Both the position numbers and the translations under genes were made by a program. From contig NZ_LGDD01000235.1 of NCBI RefSeq assembly GCF_001279695.1, positions 1 through 64,000 on the forward strand: 64,000 nt of DNA. Reading direction: 5' to 3'. The notes beneath the pieces were generated by a model that saw only the letters and a program-made list of their open reading frames with translations, made no database searches and was not told the origin of the DNA. This DNA is from Streptomyces sp. WM6378. Its GTDB lineage: Bacteria > Actinomycetota > Actinomycetes > Streptomycetales > Streptomycetaceae. This document shows positions 36,076 through 44,633 of this stretch, piece by piece. Within the stretch, counting starts at the first letter, position 1. Each line of letters starts with the position of its first letter.

Positions 36076-37604
36076 GCTTGGGCCTCCCCCAGGAGAGTCA
36101 GATGGACGACGGCGTCGTCGGTGCCGTTCACCCCGACCAGCCGGTCGAAGTAGTCGTCGACGAACCCCGCGAGTGGATGCGCCACCAGGCCGAGCGCCGC
36201 CGCCGCGGTCACCACGCTCTGCGCGACGTGGCCGCACTCGATGAGGGCCATGCGGTAGCCGCGCTCCCCGTACTTCCACCGGCCCCGGCGGAACGCGGCG
36301 ACGAACACCACCACGGCCGCCGCCTCCCCGACCCGCCCGGCGTAGCCGGTGTGTGCGGCCACGTCCTCGAACGGGCAGTCGTCAGCGACCAGTTGCAGGA
36401 CTCGGCGCCCCGGGTGGACGTAGTGCACGCCCGGCGTGAGCCCTTCGACGTGCCGGGCCAGTACGAACAGGTCGTACGAGCAGAGCCCGCCCGCCGACGG
36501 CGTGGCCCGCAACGGCAGTTCGACCCCGTCGGGAGTGCGCGCCGTTCCGGTGATGCCGACGGACAGCTCCAACACGCGTGCCATGTCGGCCAGTTGGAGG
36601 GGTCGGCGACTCATGGGCGCCGCCGATCGACGCCGCCGCAGCGCGGTGTCCAGGGGCAGCAGGGGGCGGGCGCCCTGCACCGGCCACGGCTGCTCGGTCC
36701 GGGTGCGGCCGTAGTCGCGGTACGGGCGGGCCAGCTCGCGGCGGGTGTCCGGGGCGAGACGGTCGACGTCGACCGGGGGGAGCGTGCGGAACGCGGCGCG
36801 GATCTTGGAGTTCTCGTGGAAGGTGCGGGAGATCCGGGTGAGTTCCGGGTCGCCAGCGAGGGAGAGGTCGACCGGCGCGAGGCGGCCGGCGGGCTCCGGC
36901 CGGGGAGCGATCCCGGGCAGGCGGCACTGGACGACCGTGCCGCCGGGGCCGTCGTGCACCGTCCGCAGCTCGGCGCCGACCGGCTCGACCCACTCGCCTT
37001 CCGGGACGCCCACGACCTCCCCGACGAACTCCGGATCCTTGTCCGGCGCGCTCCACCGGTCCTCGGCGGCCAGGGTCAACACCTCGTCAAGCGCGCGGCC
37101 GAGGGCGCCCCGGACCGTCGTGCCGCAGCCGAAGGCCCGGATCTCCCGGTCGTCCCGTCGCAGGACCGCCCCCACCCAGGGCGCCGAGCCGTCGTCGCCG
37201 TACAGATGACAGTCGAGCTGGACGTCCCATGCGGGATGCAGGGGCGACCGTACGGTGTCGGACCATGCCGTGAGTCGGCGTGCGACGGTCGGCGGAGTGC
37301 GGCGCTCCAGGGCGTCGCGAAGTGCCTCGCGCACGGCGACTTCCCGGGTGACGGCGGCGCCGATGCCGAACTCCGGGTCCCCGAGCCTGAGTTGAGCCGC
37401 CCGGGCGGCCAGGAGCCGGAGCGCCGCCTGCGGTTCCTGACTGGCCGTCAGGGCGAGTAGCGGGATCGCCGCGCCCGACGGTTCCAGGCGCGGGGTGCGG
37501 TGCTCGGTGGGGACCAGGGCGTATGCGGTGCCGCGGAGGCGGGCGGGCAGGGGATAGGGGCGTACGGCGAATCCGAGGGCCTCGATCAGGGTGCGTAGGG
37601 TCAT
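36072..37604 (-). CDS. SagB-type azoline dehydrogenase with an extra N-terminal domain
   Basis: A 510-residue protein. The C-terminal half (about 310-510) is an FMN nitroreductase of the SagB/McbC group, with LRATPSAGGLCSYDLFV, ALIECGHVAQSVVTAAAALGL and a final VHLTLLG. It oxidises azolines to azoles. The N-terminal half (about 1-230) is not part of SagB. The segment VRREALRDALE-like near residue 90 and AFGCGTTVRGALGRALDEVLTLA (about 155-177) recall a shrunken YcaO domain. Both ends overlap neighbours by four bases. Confidence 0.82.
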   Translation of the reverse strand: MTLRTLIEALGFAVRPYPLPARLRGTAYALVPTEHRTPRLEPSGAAIPLLALTASQEPQAALRLLAARAAQLRLGDPEFGIGAAVTREVAVREALRDALERRTPPTVARRLTAWSDTVRSPLHPAWDVQLDCHLYGDDGSAPWVGAVLRRDDREIRAFGCGTTVRGALGRALDEVLTLAAEDRWSAPDKDPEFVGEVVGVPEGEWVEPVGAELRTVHDGPGGTVVQCRLPGIAPRPEPAGRLAPVDLSLAGDPELTRISRTFHENSKIRAAFRTLPPVDVDRLAPDTRRELARPYRDYGRTRTEQPWPVQGARPLLPLDTALRRRRSAAPMSRRPLQLADMARVLELSVGITGTARTPDGVELPLRATPSAGGLCSYDLFVLARHVEGLTPGVHYVHPGRRVLQLVADDCPFEDVAAHTGYAGRVGEAAAVVVFVAAFRRGRWKYGERGYRMALIECGHVAQSVVTAAAALGLVAHPLAGFVDDYFDRLVGVNGTDDAVVHLTLLGEAQA

Positions 37605-38599
37605 GGGGCCACCCACTCGCGGGCGGCGGGGGCGTGGGCGGCGCAGTCGGGACAGAAAGGGTCGCGCCAGGTGGTGACCGAGGACTGCTCCCCGCTGGAC
37701 ACGTCGAGCGTGGTGACCCGGCCCCAGGCGTGCTCCGCGCTCATCGGGAGCAGGCTGCGCAGCGCCAGGTGGGCGACGAGCCCGCCGGCCCAGTGCAGAC
37801 ACCCCGGTTGGAAGGTGGCCCATCCGGCCGGGCGGAACGCCTGCCGCGTGGGGCGCGCGGGGAGGTGGCACCGCAGGCAGCCCGACTCGCCGACCCGCAC
37901 CCAGGGGCCGATCCGCACGCGCTGGGCACCGAACAGTACGGGCACCCAGTCGGTGGCCTCGGCACACAGCTGCCGGTTGGCCGCGGCGAGACCGGCTTCA
38001 TCGCAGGCGACGACGATCCGCAGGGCGGGGTCCGAACCGGAGGGGCTCGGGGCGGAGGGGCCCGGGCCGTACTCCGTGATGTCCCGGCCGTGTTCCGTGA
38101 CGCTCAGGCCCTGTTCCGCGAGCAGCGGCGACCAGACGGAGACGACCTCCTCAGGGCCGGACACCGCAATGCATTTCTCCCGGAGGCCCGCGAATATCCG
38201 ATCCGGATCCTCGCTCCGCCGGCAGATATAGGAATACAGCCGACGGCCGGGCTCGTCGTCGAGGCGGACTTCCTCCCCCGGAAACAGCAGAATCCCCATG
38301 TCCCGGAACCGTTTGACGAACGGTTCCAGCCGCCGCGCGTCGTCCGGCGACAGCTGCCGGCGGACCGGTGCGCTGCGCCGTATTGTGGGCACGACCTGGG
38401 TCAGCACGTCCGCCAACTGCCGTACGGCGTCCGGCTCCGCGGTCAGCGCGTAGGTGCGCGGGCCGACGTCGATCTCGCACCTGCCCGGCCCGCGTATCCG
38501 AAGCCCGACATCGGTGGCGGCCACCGCCACGGCCTCCATGAGGCCGAATTCGGCGGAACCAGCAGGATCAGATGGTTCGGAAAGAGGAGAATGAGGCAC
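37601..38599 (-). CDS. E1-like (ocin-ThiF type) leader-binding partner protein
   Basis: A 332-residue protein with an E1-like C-terminal half. It has IVVACDEAG and a zinc pair CLRCHLPARPT and FCPDCAAH, but no ATP-binding GxGxxG loop. The pattern fits the F protein (ocin-ThiF-like) of azole peptides, which binds the leader and presents it to an E1/YcaO fusion. It opens the operon with a GTG at 38599 that has no ribosome site. A -10-like TACGCT six bases upstream suggests a leaderless mRNA. Confidence 0.75.
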   Translation of the reverse strand: MPHSPLSEPSDPAGSAEFGLMEAVAVAATDVGLRIRGPGRCEIDVGPRTYALTAEPDAVRQLADVLTQVVPTIRRSAPVRRQLSPDDARRLEPFVKRFRDMGILLFPGEEVRLDDEPGRRLYSYICRRSEDPDRIFAGLREKCIAVSGPEEVVSVWSPLLAEQGLSVTEHGRDITEYGPGPSAPSPSGSDPALRIVVACDEAGLAAANRQLCAEATDWVPVLFGAQRVRIGPWVRVGESGCLRCHLPARPTRQAFRPAGWATFQPGCLHWAGGLVAHLALRSLLPMSAEHAWGRVTTLDVSSGEQSSVTTWRDPFCPDCAAHAPAAREWVAP

Positions 38600-38605
38600 C
38601 CGGCC

Positions 38606-38668
38606 AGCGTAGGGTCGCCGGGAATTCCGGCCGACCCTGCTTTCCCTAGTTCCTTACTACGGAATTCC
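38606..38668 (-). promoter_or_regulatory. Promoter region of the azole operon with two GGAATTCC sites
   Basis: On the minus strand, TACGCT (38606-38611) ends six bases before the GTG start, placing the transcript start at the GTG itself. GGAATTCC occurs at 38621-38628 and again at 38661-38668, 40 bases apart. The distal copy lies in the 13-mer ACTACGGAATTCC (38656-38668), also found before the precursor operon. Confidence 0.4.
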
Positions 38669-38725
38669 TTGGTGTCGGCCCCCGATCGAGAAGGCCTTCT
38701 GCCGCGCAGTGTGACCTGTTGTGGG

Positions 38726-39913
38726 TCAGAGGATCAGGGGGAGGGCGGCCAGGCCGCGAGTGAGGCGGGTTCGACGCCAGGTCAGGGATTGTGCGGGGAT
38801 GGCCAGATGGAGGTCCGGGAAGCGGGTCACCAGGGTGCGCAGCGCGATTTCCGCCTCGGCGCGGGCCAGGGGGGCGCCCGGGCAGCGGTGGATGCCGTGG
38901 CCGAAGGAGAGGTGGCCGCCGGCGTCGCGGTCGAGGTCGAGGCGGTGCGGGTCGGGGAACGCCGCCGGATCGCGGTTCGCGGCCCCGGGGGCGATGAGCA
39001 CCGGGAAGCCGGCCGGGATGTCGACCCCGCCGACGCGCAGGTCCTCCGTGCTGTGACGGAAAGTGGCCACGCTCACCGGCGAGTCGAAGCGGAGCAGTTC
39101 GTCCAGGGCGCCGGGGATCAGGTCCGGGTCCTGGCGCAGGCGGTCGAATGCCTCCGGGTGCCGGAGCAGGGCCAGGACCGCGTTGCCGATGAAGTGGGTG
39201 GTGGTTTCGTGCCCGGCGACCAGGAGGAGGGCGGCCAGGGAGACGGCCTCGTCCCGGTCGAGGCCGCCCTCGTCGCAGTCGCGCAGAAGGGAGTGGAGCG
39301 GGCCGTCGCCGGGGGTGGCGCGGGCCGTGTCGACGAGGTGGGTCAGATAGTCGCCGATCCGGTGCGACGCGGCGTCGATACGGCCGTTGTCGGTCGCGTC
39401 GAAGAGGTCGTGGGACCAGCCGGCGAGCGTGGCGCGGTCGGATTCCGGCACGCCAAGGAGCTCGCAGACGACGGTGACCGGCAGGGGCACCGCCAGGTCC
39501 GCCACCAGGTCGACCTCCGTGCCCGGTCGCCACGCGGTCATGAGGTCGTCGACGACCCGGGTGATGAACGGGCGCAGTTCCCGGACGCGTCCGGTGGTGA
39601 ACAGGGGCGTCGCCACCCGCCGTTGGCGGGTGTGCGCGGGTGGGTCGCTCGCCAGCATGTTGCGGGAGATCGCCGGGTGCAGGTCGCGGTTCGAGGGACG
39701 GCCGGCGAAGAAGCGGACCGTGTCCTTGGACAGCCGGGGGTCGGTGAACGCCTCGCGCGCCTCGGGGTGACCGGTGATCAGGTAGGCGTGGTGTCCGCCG
39801 GAGCCGGTGGGAATGCGTTGCACCGGGCAGCCTTCGCGCAGCCGGTCGTAGGTGGGGTAGGGATCGGCGAAGAAGCGCGGGTCGCGCAGCGGGTCCTGCC
39901 GCGGGGCGGTCAT
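38726..39913 (-). CDS. Cytochrome P450
   Basis: A 395-residue soluble bacterial P450. It shows the oxygen-activating AGHETTTHF, the ExxR helix in ALDELLRFDSP, and the haem loop FGHGIHRCPG with the ligand Cys. Length and motifs are complete. It is the last gene of an XRE / ImmA-IrrE / membrane protein / P450 unit, overlapping the membrane gene by four bases. This gene set recurs in streptomycetes. It lies 127 bases past the azole operon start, so a role in that pathway is possible but less likely. Confidence 0.9.
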   Translation of the reverse strand: MTAPRQDPLRDPRFFADPYPTYDRLREGCPVQRIPTGSGGHHAYLITGHPEAREAFTDPRLSKDTVRFFAGRPSNRDLHPAISRNMLASDPPAHTRQRRVATPLFTTGRVRELRPFITRVVDDLMTAWRPGTEVDLVADLAVPLPVTVVCELLGVPESDRATLAGWSHDLFDATDNGRIDAASHRIGDYLTHLVDTARATPGDGPLHSLLRDCDEGGLDRDEAVSLAALLLVAGHETTTHFIGNAVLALLRHPEAFDRLRQDPDLIPGALDELLRFDSPVSVATFRHSTEDLRVGGVDIPAGFPVLIAPGAANRDPAAFPDPHRLDLDRDAGGHLSFGHGIHRCPGAPLARAEAEIALRTLVTRFPDLHLAIPAQSLTWRRTRLTRGLAALPLIL

Positions 39914-41100
39914 GAGGCCACGCCCGCGTTCTCGGCTGCCGGGCGCCGCGCGTAGGCGTCCGCCACGAGCAGCAGCCAGGCGGTCTCCGCCGGGAGGTCG
40001 CCCTTGCGGGAGCGGGTGCCGGCGGCGGGCGGGGCCTCGTCGCCGTCGAGGGGGAGTCCGGCGCGCTTCGCGTCGACGGCCGCGGCGATGACCGCCGCCT
40101 CCACCTCGGCGTCGCCCTCGGGGGTGTCGGCCGTGCCCCGGTGGGCGACCTCGGCCGCCGCGGCGTCCCGTACCGATGCCTGACGGTACCGGCGCAGGGC
40201 CAGCACGCAGTCGTTGATCTCGATGACCCGGCGGTGGAGGTGGAAGTCGAGGTCGTGGGTGCCGGCCTCGGTGCTGCCCGGGTCGAGCACGACCTCGGGG
40301 ACCGCCGAGGTGACCTCCCGCCACAGGGGTTCAAGCGCGGTGAACGAGTTCCGTTCCCAGCGGCGGCGGCGCAGTTGGCTGAGCGGCCACAGCAGGGCGG
40401 GGAGGGTGAGCCCGACGGTGATGAGGAGGACGGCGACGGCGGGCGCGGTCACGCTGAACGTACAGCGGACGGGGGTCAGCGGGCTCGAACACCGGGCGTC
40501 GTCGGGCACGAGCCCCAGGCCGAGCCCGATGGAGACCAGGGCGAAGAGCTTGTACGCCGCGTAGACGAGGGCGAAGCCACAGCCGGCCGAGGTCGTGCGC
40601 AGGCCCCAGCGCTGACTGCGGCGGGTCGAGCGCTTGGACTGGGCCCAGGTCTGCAGCATGAAGTCCTTGGCCGCGTACACCAGGTAGGAGACGTAGATGA
40701 GCACGTAGCACGCGTACAACACCGGGTTGCGTCCGGTGAGTTGTTCGGCGGCGAAGAAAGCGGTCATGCCGGCGACGGAGATCACGAGGGCGATGACGCG
40801 CAGTCGGATCTGCCGGTGGGCCCGTTCGCGGTCCAGATTGAGCTGGAAGAGGAAGGCCAGGATCGAGGTGGCCGCCGTCAGGGTGAAGGTGTTGCTGAGG
40901 AGGCGGGCGACGTCGGGGACCACCGATTCGACCGCGCGCTCCACGGCGGGGGCGTAGGAGGCGAAGGCGAGGGCGAACGAGGTCAGCAGCGCCGCCATCG
41001 CCCAGGTGCCCGTGGGGCGGTGTCCGCCGCGTCCGCGCACCCAGTAGGCGGCGAAGCACAGCAGCACGACGGCCGTGCCCGTGAACACGATGTTGATCAT
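39910..41100 (-). CDS. MAB_1171c-like membrane protein
   Basis: A 396-residue protein with about seven hydrophobic helices in its first 255 residues. A cytoplasmic C-terminal half follows, including LEPLWREVTSAVPEVV and HLHRRVIEINDC. I recognise this as the MAB_1171c putative transporter group often found beside XRE and ImmA/IrrE-like genes. Function unknown. It overlaps both neighbours by four bases. Confidence 0.7.
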   Translation of the reverse strand: MINIVFTGTAVVLLCFAAYWVRGRGGHRPTGTWAMAALLTSFALAFASYAPAVERAVESVVPDVARLLSNTFTLTAATSILAFLFQLNLDRERAHRQIRLRVIALVISVAGMTAFFAAEQLTGRNPVLYACYVLIYVSYLVYAAKDFMLQTWAQSKRSTRRSQRWGLRTTSAGCGFALVYAAYKLFALVSIGLGLGLVPDDARCSSPLTPVRCTFSVTAPAVAVLLITVGLTLPALLWPLSQLRRRRWERNSFTALEPLWREVTSAVPEVVLDPGSTEAGTHDLDFHLHRRVIEINDCVLALRRYRQASVRDAAAAEVAHRGTADTPEGDAEVEAAVIAAAVDAKRAGLPLDGDEAPPAAGTRSRKGDLPAETAWLLLVADAYARRPAAENAGVAS

Positions 41101-41624
41101 TTCCGGTGGCGATTCTTCCTGTGTGGCTCGGCGAACAGCGCGTCCCAGCTCTCGGCGCCGCTGGTGGGCCGGCTCGACGGGCCTTCGCGTCCCCGGTACA
41201 TGAGTTGTCGGATCACGCTGGCCATCACCTCGGCCTCGCGCTCGTCCTCGCTGGTGTAGCTGGTCCGGCCGGACATGCGCTGCACGAGGGTGGGGTTGAA
41301 CCCGATCGCGCGCAGGGTGTCCTGGTCCAGTTCCAGGCTGCCGGGATGGTCGCAGATGATGTGGCTGATCTCGTGGGCGAGGATGTGGTTCTGGTGGAGG
41401 GGGGAGGTGGCCTCCTCGTAGAACAACAGGTCGGCGTCCGGGGTCTCCAGGCGGATGCCGCACGGAGCGTCCATGGCGCCCAGAGTGCTCAGGGGGCGCA
41501 GGATGATGGGGCGTCCGCGTTGCTCGGCCACGGCGTCGCGGAGGTCGCGGGTGCTGAATCGGTGCGGGAGTCGAAGCGCCTCGACGCGCGCCTCACACGT
41601 GGCGCGAAGCTGCTCAAGGTCCAT
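41097..41624 (-). CDS. ImmA/IrrE-type zinc peptidase
   Basis: A 175-residue metallopeptidase-like protein. HEISH at residues 84-88 is the HExxH zinc motif, and a late Glu (EREAEVMAS) supplies the third ligand. Such peptidases commonly cleave a partner XRE repressor; the XRE gene lies just upstream at 41879-42340. The ATG at 41624 is chosen because earlier codons lack homology. Gap to the XRE gene: about 250 bases. Confidence 0.82.
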   Translation of the reverse strand: MDLEQLRATCEARVEALRLPHRFSTRDLRDAVAEQRGRPIILRPLSTLGAMDAPCGIRLETPDADLLFYEEATSPLHQNHILAHEISHIICDHPGSLELDQDTLRAIGFNPTLVQRMSGRTSYTSEDEREAEVMASVIRQLMYRGREGPSSRPTSGAESWDALFAEPHRKNRHRK

Positions 41625-41878
41625 GTCCTCACTCCGGTGACGCCGGTCGGGGGAGGTCGGCCGGGGCACACCTCTCGCTGGAAGCCCGGTATGCGGGCCC
41701 CATGCTGACATGATCGCGACTCCGCTTCGAGGGCGGGGTGCCGCCGCCGTCGGGCCCTGCGGCTGGGGATGCCCGGCTTGTACCGGGAAACACCTGATGC
41801 CCCCCTGCCGTCGAGCTGTCACAAGGGGGGTGCCGTGCCGGGGCGCGGGGATCGCGTGATCGTCGCCCGGTGAGCGGT

Positions 41879-42340
41879 TCAGTCGTCCAGGTCGAGGTCC
41901 TGCGCGGGGTCGTCGGTGGTCAGTCCTTCGAGTTTCCGGGCCTGTTCAATCACGGTGGACAGCATCTTCAGGCTGTCGACGCTCAGGCCGTTGGCGCGCA
42001 GGGCCACCTTGCGCACGTCCTGGTCGCGCATGGCGGCCAGGAGGCCGATCTCCGCCCTGGTGCGCTCGGCGGCCGCGCTGTCGACGAAGTAGCCCGCCGG
42101 TACGCCGAAGAAGTCGGCCAGGGCCTTGATGGTGTGCCGCGTCGGGTTCCGCTTGGCCCCGGTGCGCAGTTGCTGGATGGCACTCGCCGTCACCCCACGC
42201 CCCTCTCCGGTCGCGGCCTTGCGGATTCCCTCGGCGACCTCCGCGTAGGTGTAGGGCCCCCGGGAAGGGGGGTGCACCTCGCGGAAGAGGTGGTCCAGGA
42301 GTTGGGCGAAGGTGGGCGACTGGTCATCCTCCACGTACAC
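41879..42340 (-). CDS. XRE-family regulator, partner of the ImmA/IrrE peptidase
   Basis: A 153-residue regulator with an N-terminal helix-turn-helix (TYAEVAEGIRKA, ASAIQQLRTGAKRNPTRHTI, ALADFFGVPAGYF). A helical C-terminal half may be the site cut by the peptidase encoded downstream. An inverted repeat (AGTGTTGC / GCAACACT) lies 38-78 bases upstream and could be its operator. Confidence 0.82.
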   Translation of the reverse strand: MYVEDDQSPTFAQLLDHLFREVHPPSRGPYTYAEVAEGIRKAATGEGRGVTASAIQQLRTGAKRNPTRHTIKALADFFGVPAGYFVDSAAAERTRAEIGLLAAMRDQDVRKVALRANGLSVDSLKMLSTVIEQARKLEGLTTDDPAQDLDLDD

Positions 42341-42377
42341 GACCTCCTTGGTGTGATGTCGAGCCTTTGCCCACCAC

Positions 42378-42418
42378 AGTGTTGCTCGAAGCCCCTCGGG
42401 CCGGCCCCCGGCAACACT
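42378..42418. promoter_or_regulatory. Inverted repeat upstream of the XRE gene
   Basis: AGTGTTGC (42378-42385) and its reverse complement GCAACACT (42411-42418), centred 33 bases apart, flank a GC-rich spacer. They could be two half-sites for the adjacent XRE repressor. On the plus strand, TTGACG at 42423 begins a promoter-like element pointing toward the catalase. Confidence 0.4.
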
Positions 42419-42422
42419 TTGG

Positions 42423-42994
42423 TTGACGCCGGACAGTCACTCTGGTGTACGTTACCAATGCTTCTCCGCCACTGAAGTGTCGAGGGGGAGTGGTGGCGGT
42501 GCCGGCCGGGTCGAGGTCGAGCTTCACGGGGGTGAGCTCGGCCTACGGCCCGGAGCGCCGTGACCGCGCCGGACGGGTTCGCCCCGCGCTGCGACCTTCA
42601 CACGGTCGCGAGCACAGCAGGTCGGTCGACCTGGGTCTCCGGCTCCTCGAACTCCGGCCACGGCCTGCCGCACGCGTGAGCCGCCCCGGTAGCAGGCCCG
42701 ACGACGACCGTGCACACCGCTTCCCCCGTCGGCCGACCGCACCGGGCCGTGCGGGGATGTCCGGCTGGCGGGAGCGGCGTACGGCGGCTAGAGGTAGGGG
42801 GTGTGGGTACGCCGCCCAGGGGTACTGGCGGACCGCGAAGGGGGCGACATGTGACGAGGAGGAGCGATGGGGCTGTCGAGCCCGGCTTCCCCCGGACGAG
42901 CTGAACCGCCGACTCGCCCAGCACGGGCCGGCGCGACGTCGCGCCGTTGATTGACCAGTGTTTCGCCTTGCACCGTCTGACGGAGGACAGATCG
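42423..42994 (+). promoter_or_regulatory. Long leader region upstream of the catalase
   Basis: About 570 bases without a convincing gene. TTGACG (42423-42428) and TGTACG (42446-42451), 17 bases apart, form a possible promoter. A 27-codon frame at 42867-42950 has GAGGAGGAG ahead of its ATG but weak coding character. GGAGGA at 42982 is the catalase ribosome site. No Fur-family regulator gene is adjacent. Confidence 0.35.
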
Positions 42995-44518
42995 ATGACC
43001 GACACTTCGCGTGAGCCGACCACCACTGATTCCGGCGCTCCGGCGGAGAGTGACGAACACTCGCTCACCGTCGGCCCTGGTGGGCCGGTCCTGCTGCAGG
43101 ACTCCTACCTGATCGAGCAAATGGCGCAGTTCAACCGGGAGCGGATTCCCGAGCGTCAGCCGCACGCCAAGGGGAGCGGTGCCTTCGGGCATTTCGAAGT
43201 GACCGGCGACGTCAGTGCCTACACCCGTGCCGCGCTTTTCCAGCCCGGCGCCAGGACCGAACTGGTCGTCCGGTTCTCCACGGTCGCAGGAGAGCGCGGC
43301 AGCCCGGACACGTGGCGGGACCCGCGCGGCTTCGCGGTGAAGTTCTACACCAGCGAGGGCAATTACGACATGGTGGGTAACAACACCCCTGTGTTCTTCG
43401 TCAAGGATCCGATGAAATTCCAGCACTTCATCCGGTCCCAGAAGCGCCGCGCGGACAACAATCTGCGCGACCATGACATGCAGTGGGACTTCTGGACCCT
43501 GTCGCCGGAGTCGGCTCACCAGGTCACGTGGCTCATGGGTGACCGTGGCATCCCCCGCACCTGGCGCCACATGAACGGCTACACCTCCCACACCTACATG
43601 TGGATCAACGCCCAGGGTGCGCGCTTCTGGGTGAAATACCACTTCAAGACCGACCAGGGCATCGAGTTCTTCACTCAGGACGAGGCCGACCAGATGGCAT
43701 CGGCCGACACCGACTACCACACGCGGGATCTCTTCGAGCACATCCGCGACGGCGAGTATCCGAGCTGGACTCTGCATGTGCAGGTCATGCCGTACGAGGA
43801 CGCGGCGGAATACCGGTTCAACCCGTTCGACCTGACCAAGGTGTGGCCCCACGGCGACTACCCGCTGATCGAAGTGGGCCGGATGACTCTGGATCGCAAT
43901 CCCACCGACCACCATGCGGAGATCGAGCAGGCGGCGTTCCAGCCGAACAACTTCGTCCCCGGGATCGGCCCCAGCCCGGACCGGATGCTGTTGGCCCGGC
44001 TGTTCTCGTATGCGGACGCGCACCGTCACCGGATCGGCGGCAACTACCAGCAACTGCCCGTCAACGCCCCGGTCGTTCCGGTGCACACCTACTCGAAGGA
44101 CGGGGCGATGGCGTACCGCAAGACCGTCGACCCGGTCTACGCGCCGAACTCGAAGGGCGGCCCCGCGGCCGACACCGACCGGTACGGGAACCCGCCCAGC
44201 TGGCACACCGACGGGGAGATCACCCGCTCGGCCTACGTCTCTCATGCCGAGGACGACGACTGGGGCCAGGCAGGCACCATGGTGCGCGAGGTCATGGACG
44301 ACGCGGCCCGGGACCGGCTGGTGGACAACGTCGTGGGCCACCTCCTCAACGGGGTCACCGAGCCGGTTCTGCGACGTGCCTTCGAGTACTGGTCCAACAT
44401 CGACAAGTCGATCGGGGAGCGCATCGAGCGGGAGGTTCGCGCCGAGGCGGACGCGAAGGACCCCAAAGCCGCGGAGCAGAGCAACCCCGCACGACGGGAC
44501 ATGCAGGGCAAGGCCTGA
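42995..44518 (+). CDS. katA: Monofunctional haem catalase
   Basis: A 507-residue clade-type catalase that breaks down hydrogen peroxide. The essential His is His57 in [10 protein letters not shown], the Asn lies in [12 protein letters not shown] and the haem ligand is about Tyr339 in [12 protein letters not shown]. All three are intact. The ATG at 42995 has GGAGGA eight bases upstream; an ORF starting earlier lacks support. It is encoded alone. Confidence 0.95.
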   Translation: MTDTSREPTTTDSGAPAESDEHSLTVGPGGPVLLQDSYLIEQMAQFNRERIPERQPHAKGSGAFGHFEVTGDVSAYTRAALFQPGARTELVVRFSTVAGERGSPDTWRDPRGFAVKFYTSEGNYDMVGNNTPVFFVKDPMKFQHFIRSQKRRADNNLRDHDMQWDFWTLSPESAHQVTWLMGDRGIPRTWRHMNGYTSHTYMWINAQGARFWVKYHFKTDQGIEFFTQDEADQMASADTDYHTRDLFEHIRDGEYPSWTLHVQVMPYEDAAEYRFNPFDLTKVWPHGDYPLIEVGRMTLDRNPTDHHAEIEQAAFQPNNFVPGIGPSPDRMLLARLFSYADAHRHRIGGNYQQLPVNAPVVPVHTYSKDGAMAYRKTVDPVYAPNSKGGPAADTDRYGNPPSWHTDGEITRSAYVSHAEDDDWGQAGTMVREVMDDAARDRLVDNVVGHLLNGVTEPVLRRAFEYWSNIDKSIGERIEREVRAEADAKDPKAAEQSNPARRDMQGKA

Positions 44519-44633
44519 CCACAAGGGGTCGCCCCCTCGGCGGCCACACCGCGTCGGCACAAGGCCACCGTGGTCGGGGCGCGGGTGAGGCGGGGGCCGG
44601 TACGGTCGGCCGTGCGGCGGGTAGTCACTGGCC

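Noticed and set aside
28042..38599. Cluster as a thiopeptide pathway
   Set aside because: No split LanB-type dehydratase and no pyridine synthase were found, so a linear azole peptide is more likely.
38726..39913. P450 as a tailoring enzyme of the azole peptide
   Set aside because: It is the last gene of a separate XRE / ImmA-IrrE / membrane protein operon that recurs as a unit; a role in the peptide pathway is not excluded but not supported.
42867..42950. 27-codon frame with a strong ribosome-site-like GAGGAGGAG before the catalase
   Set aside because: Composition is Pro/Arg/Ala-rich without the usual third-position bias, spacing to the ATG is short, and there is no sign of a leader-peptide mechanism.
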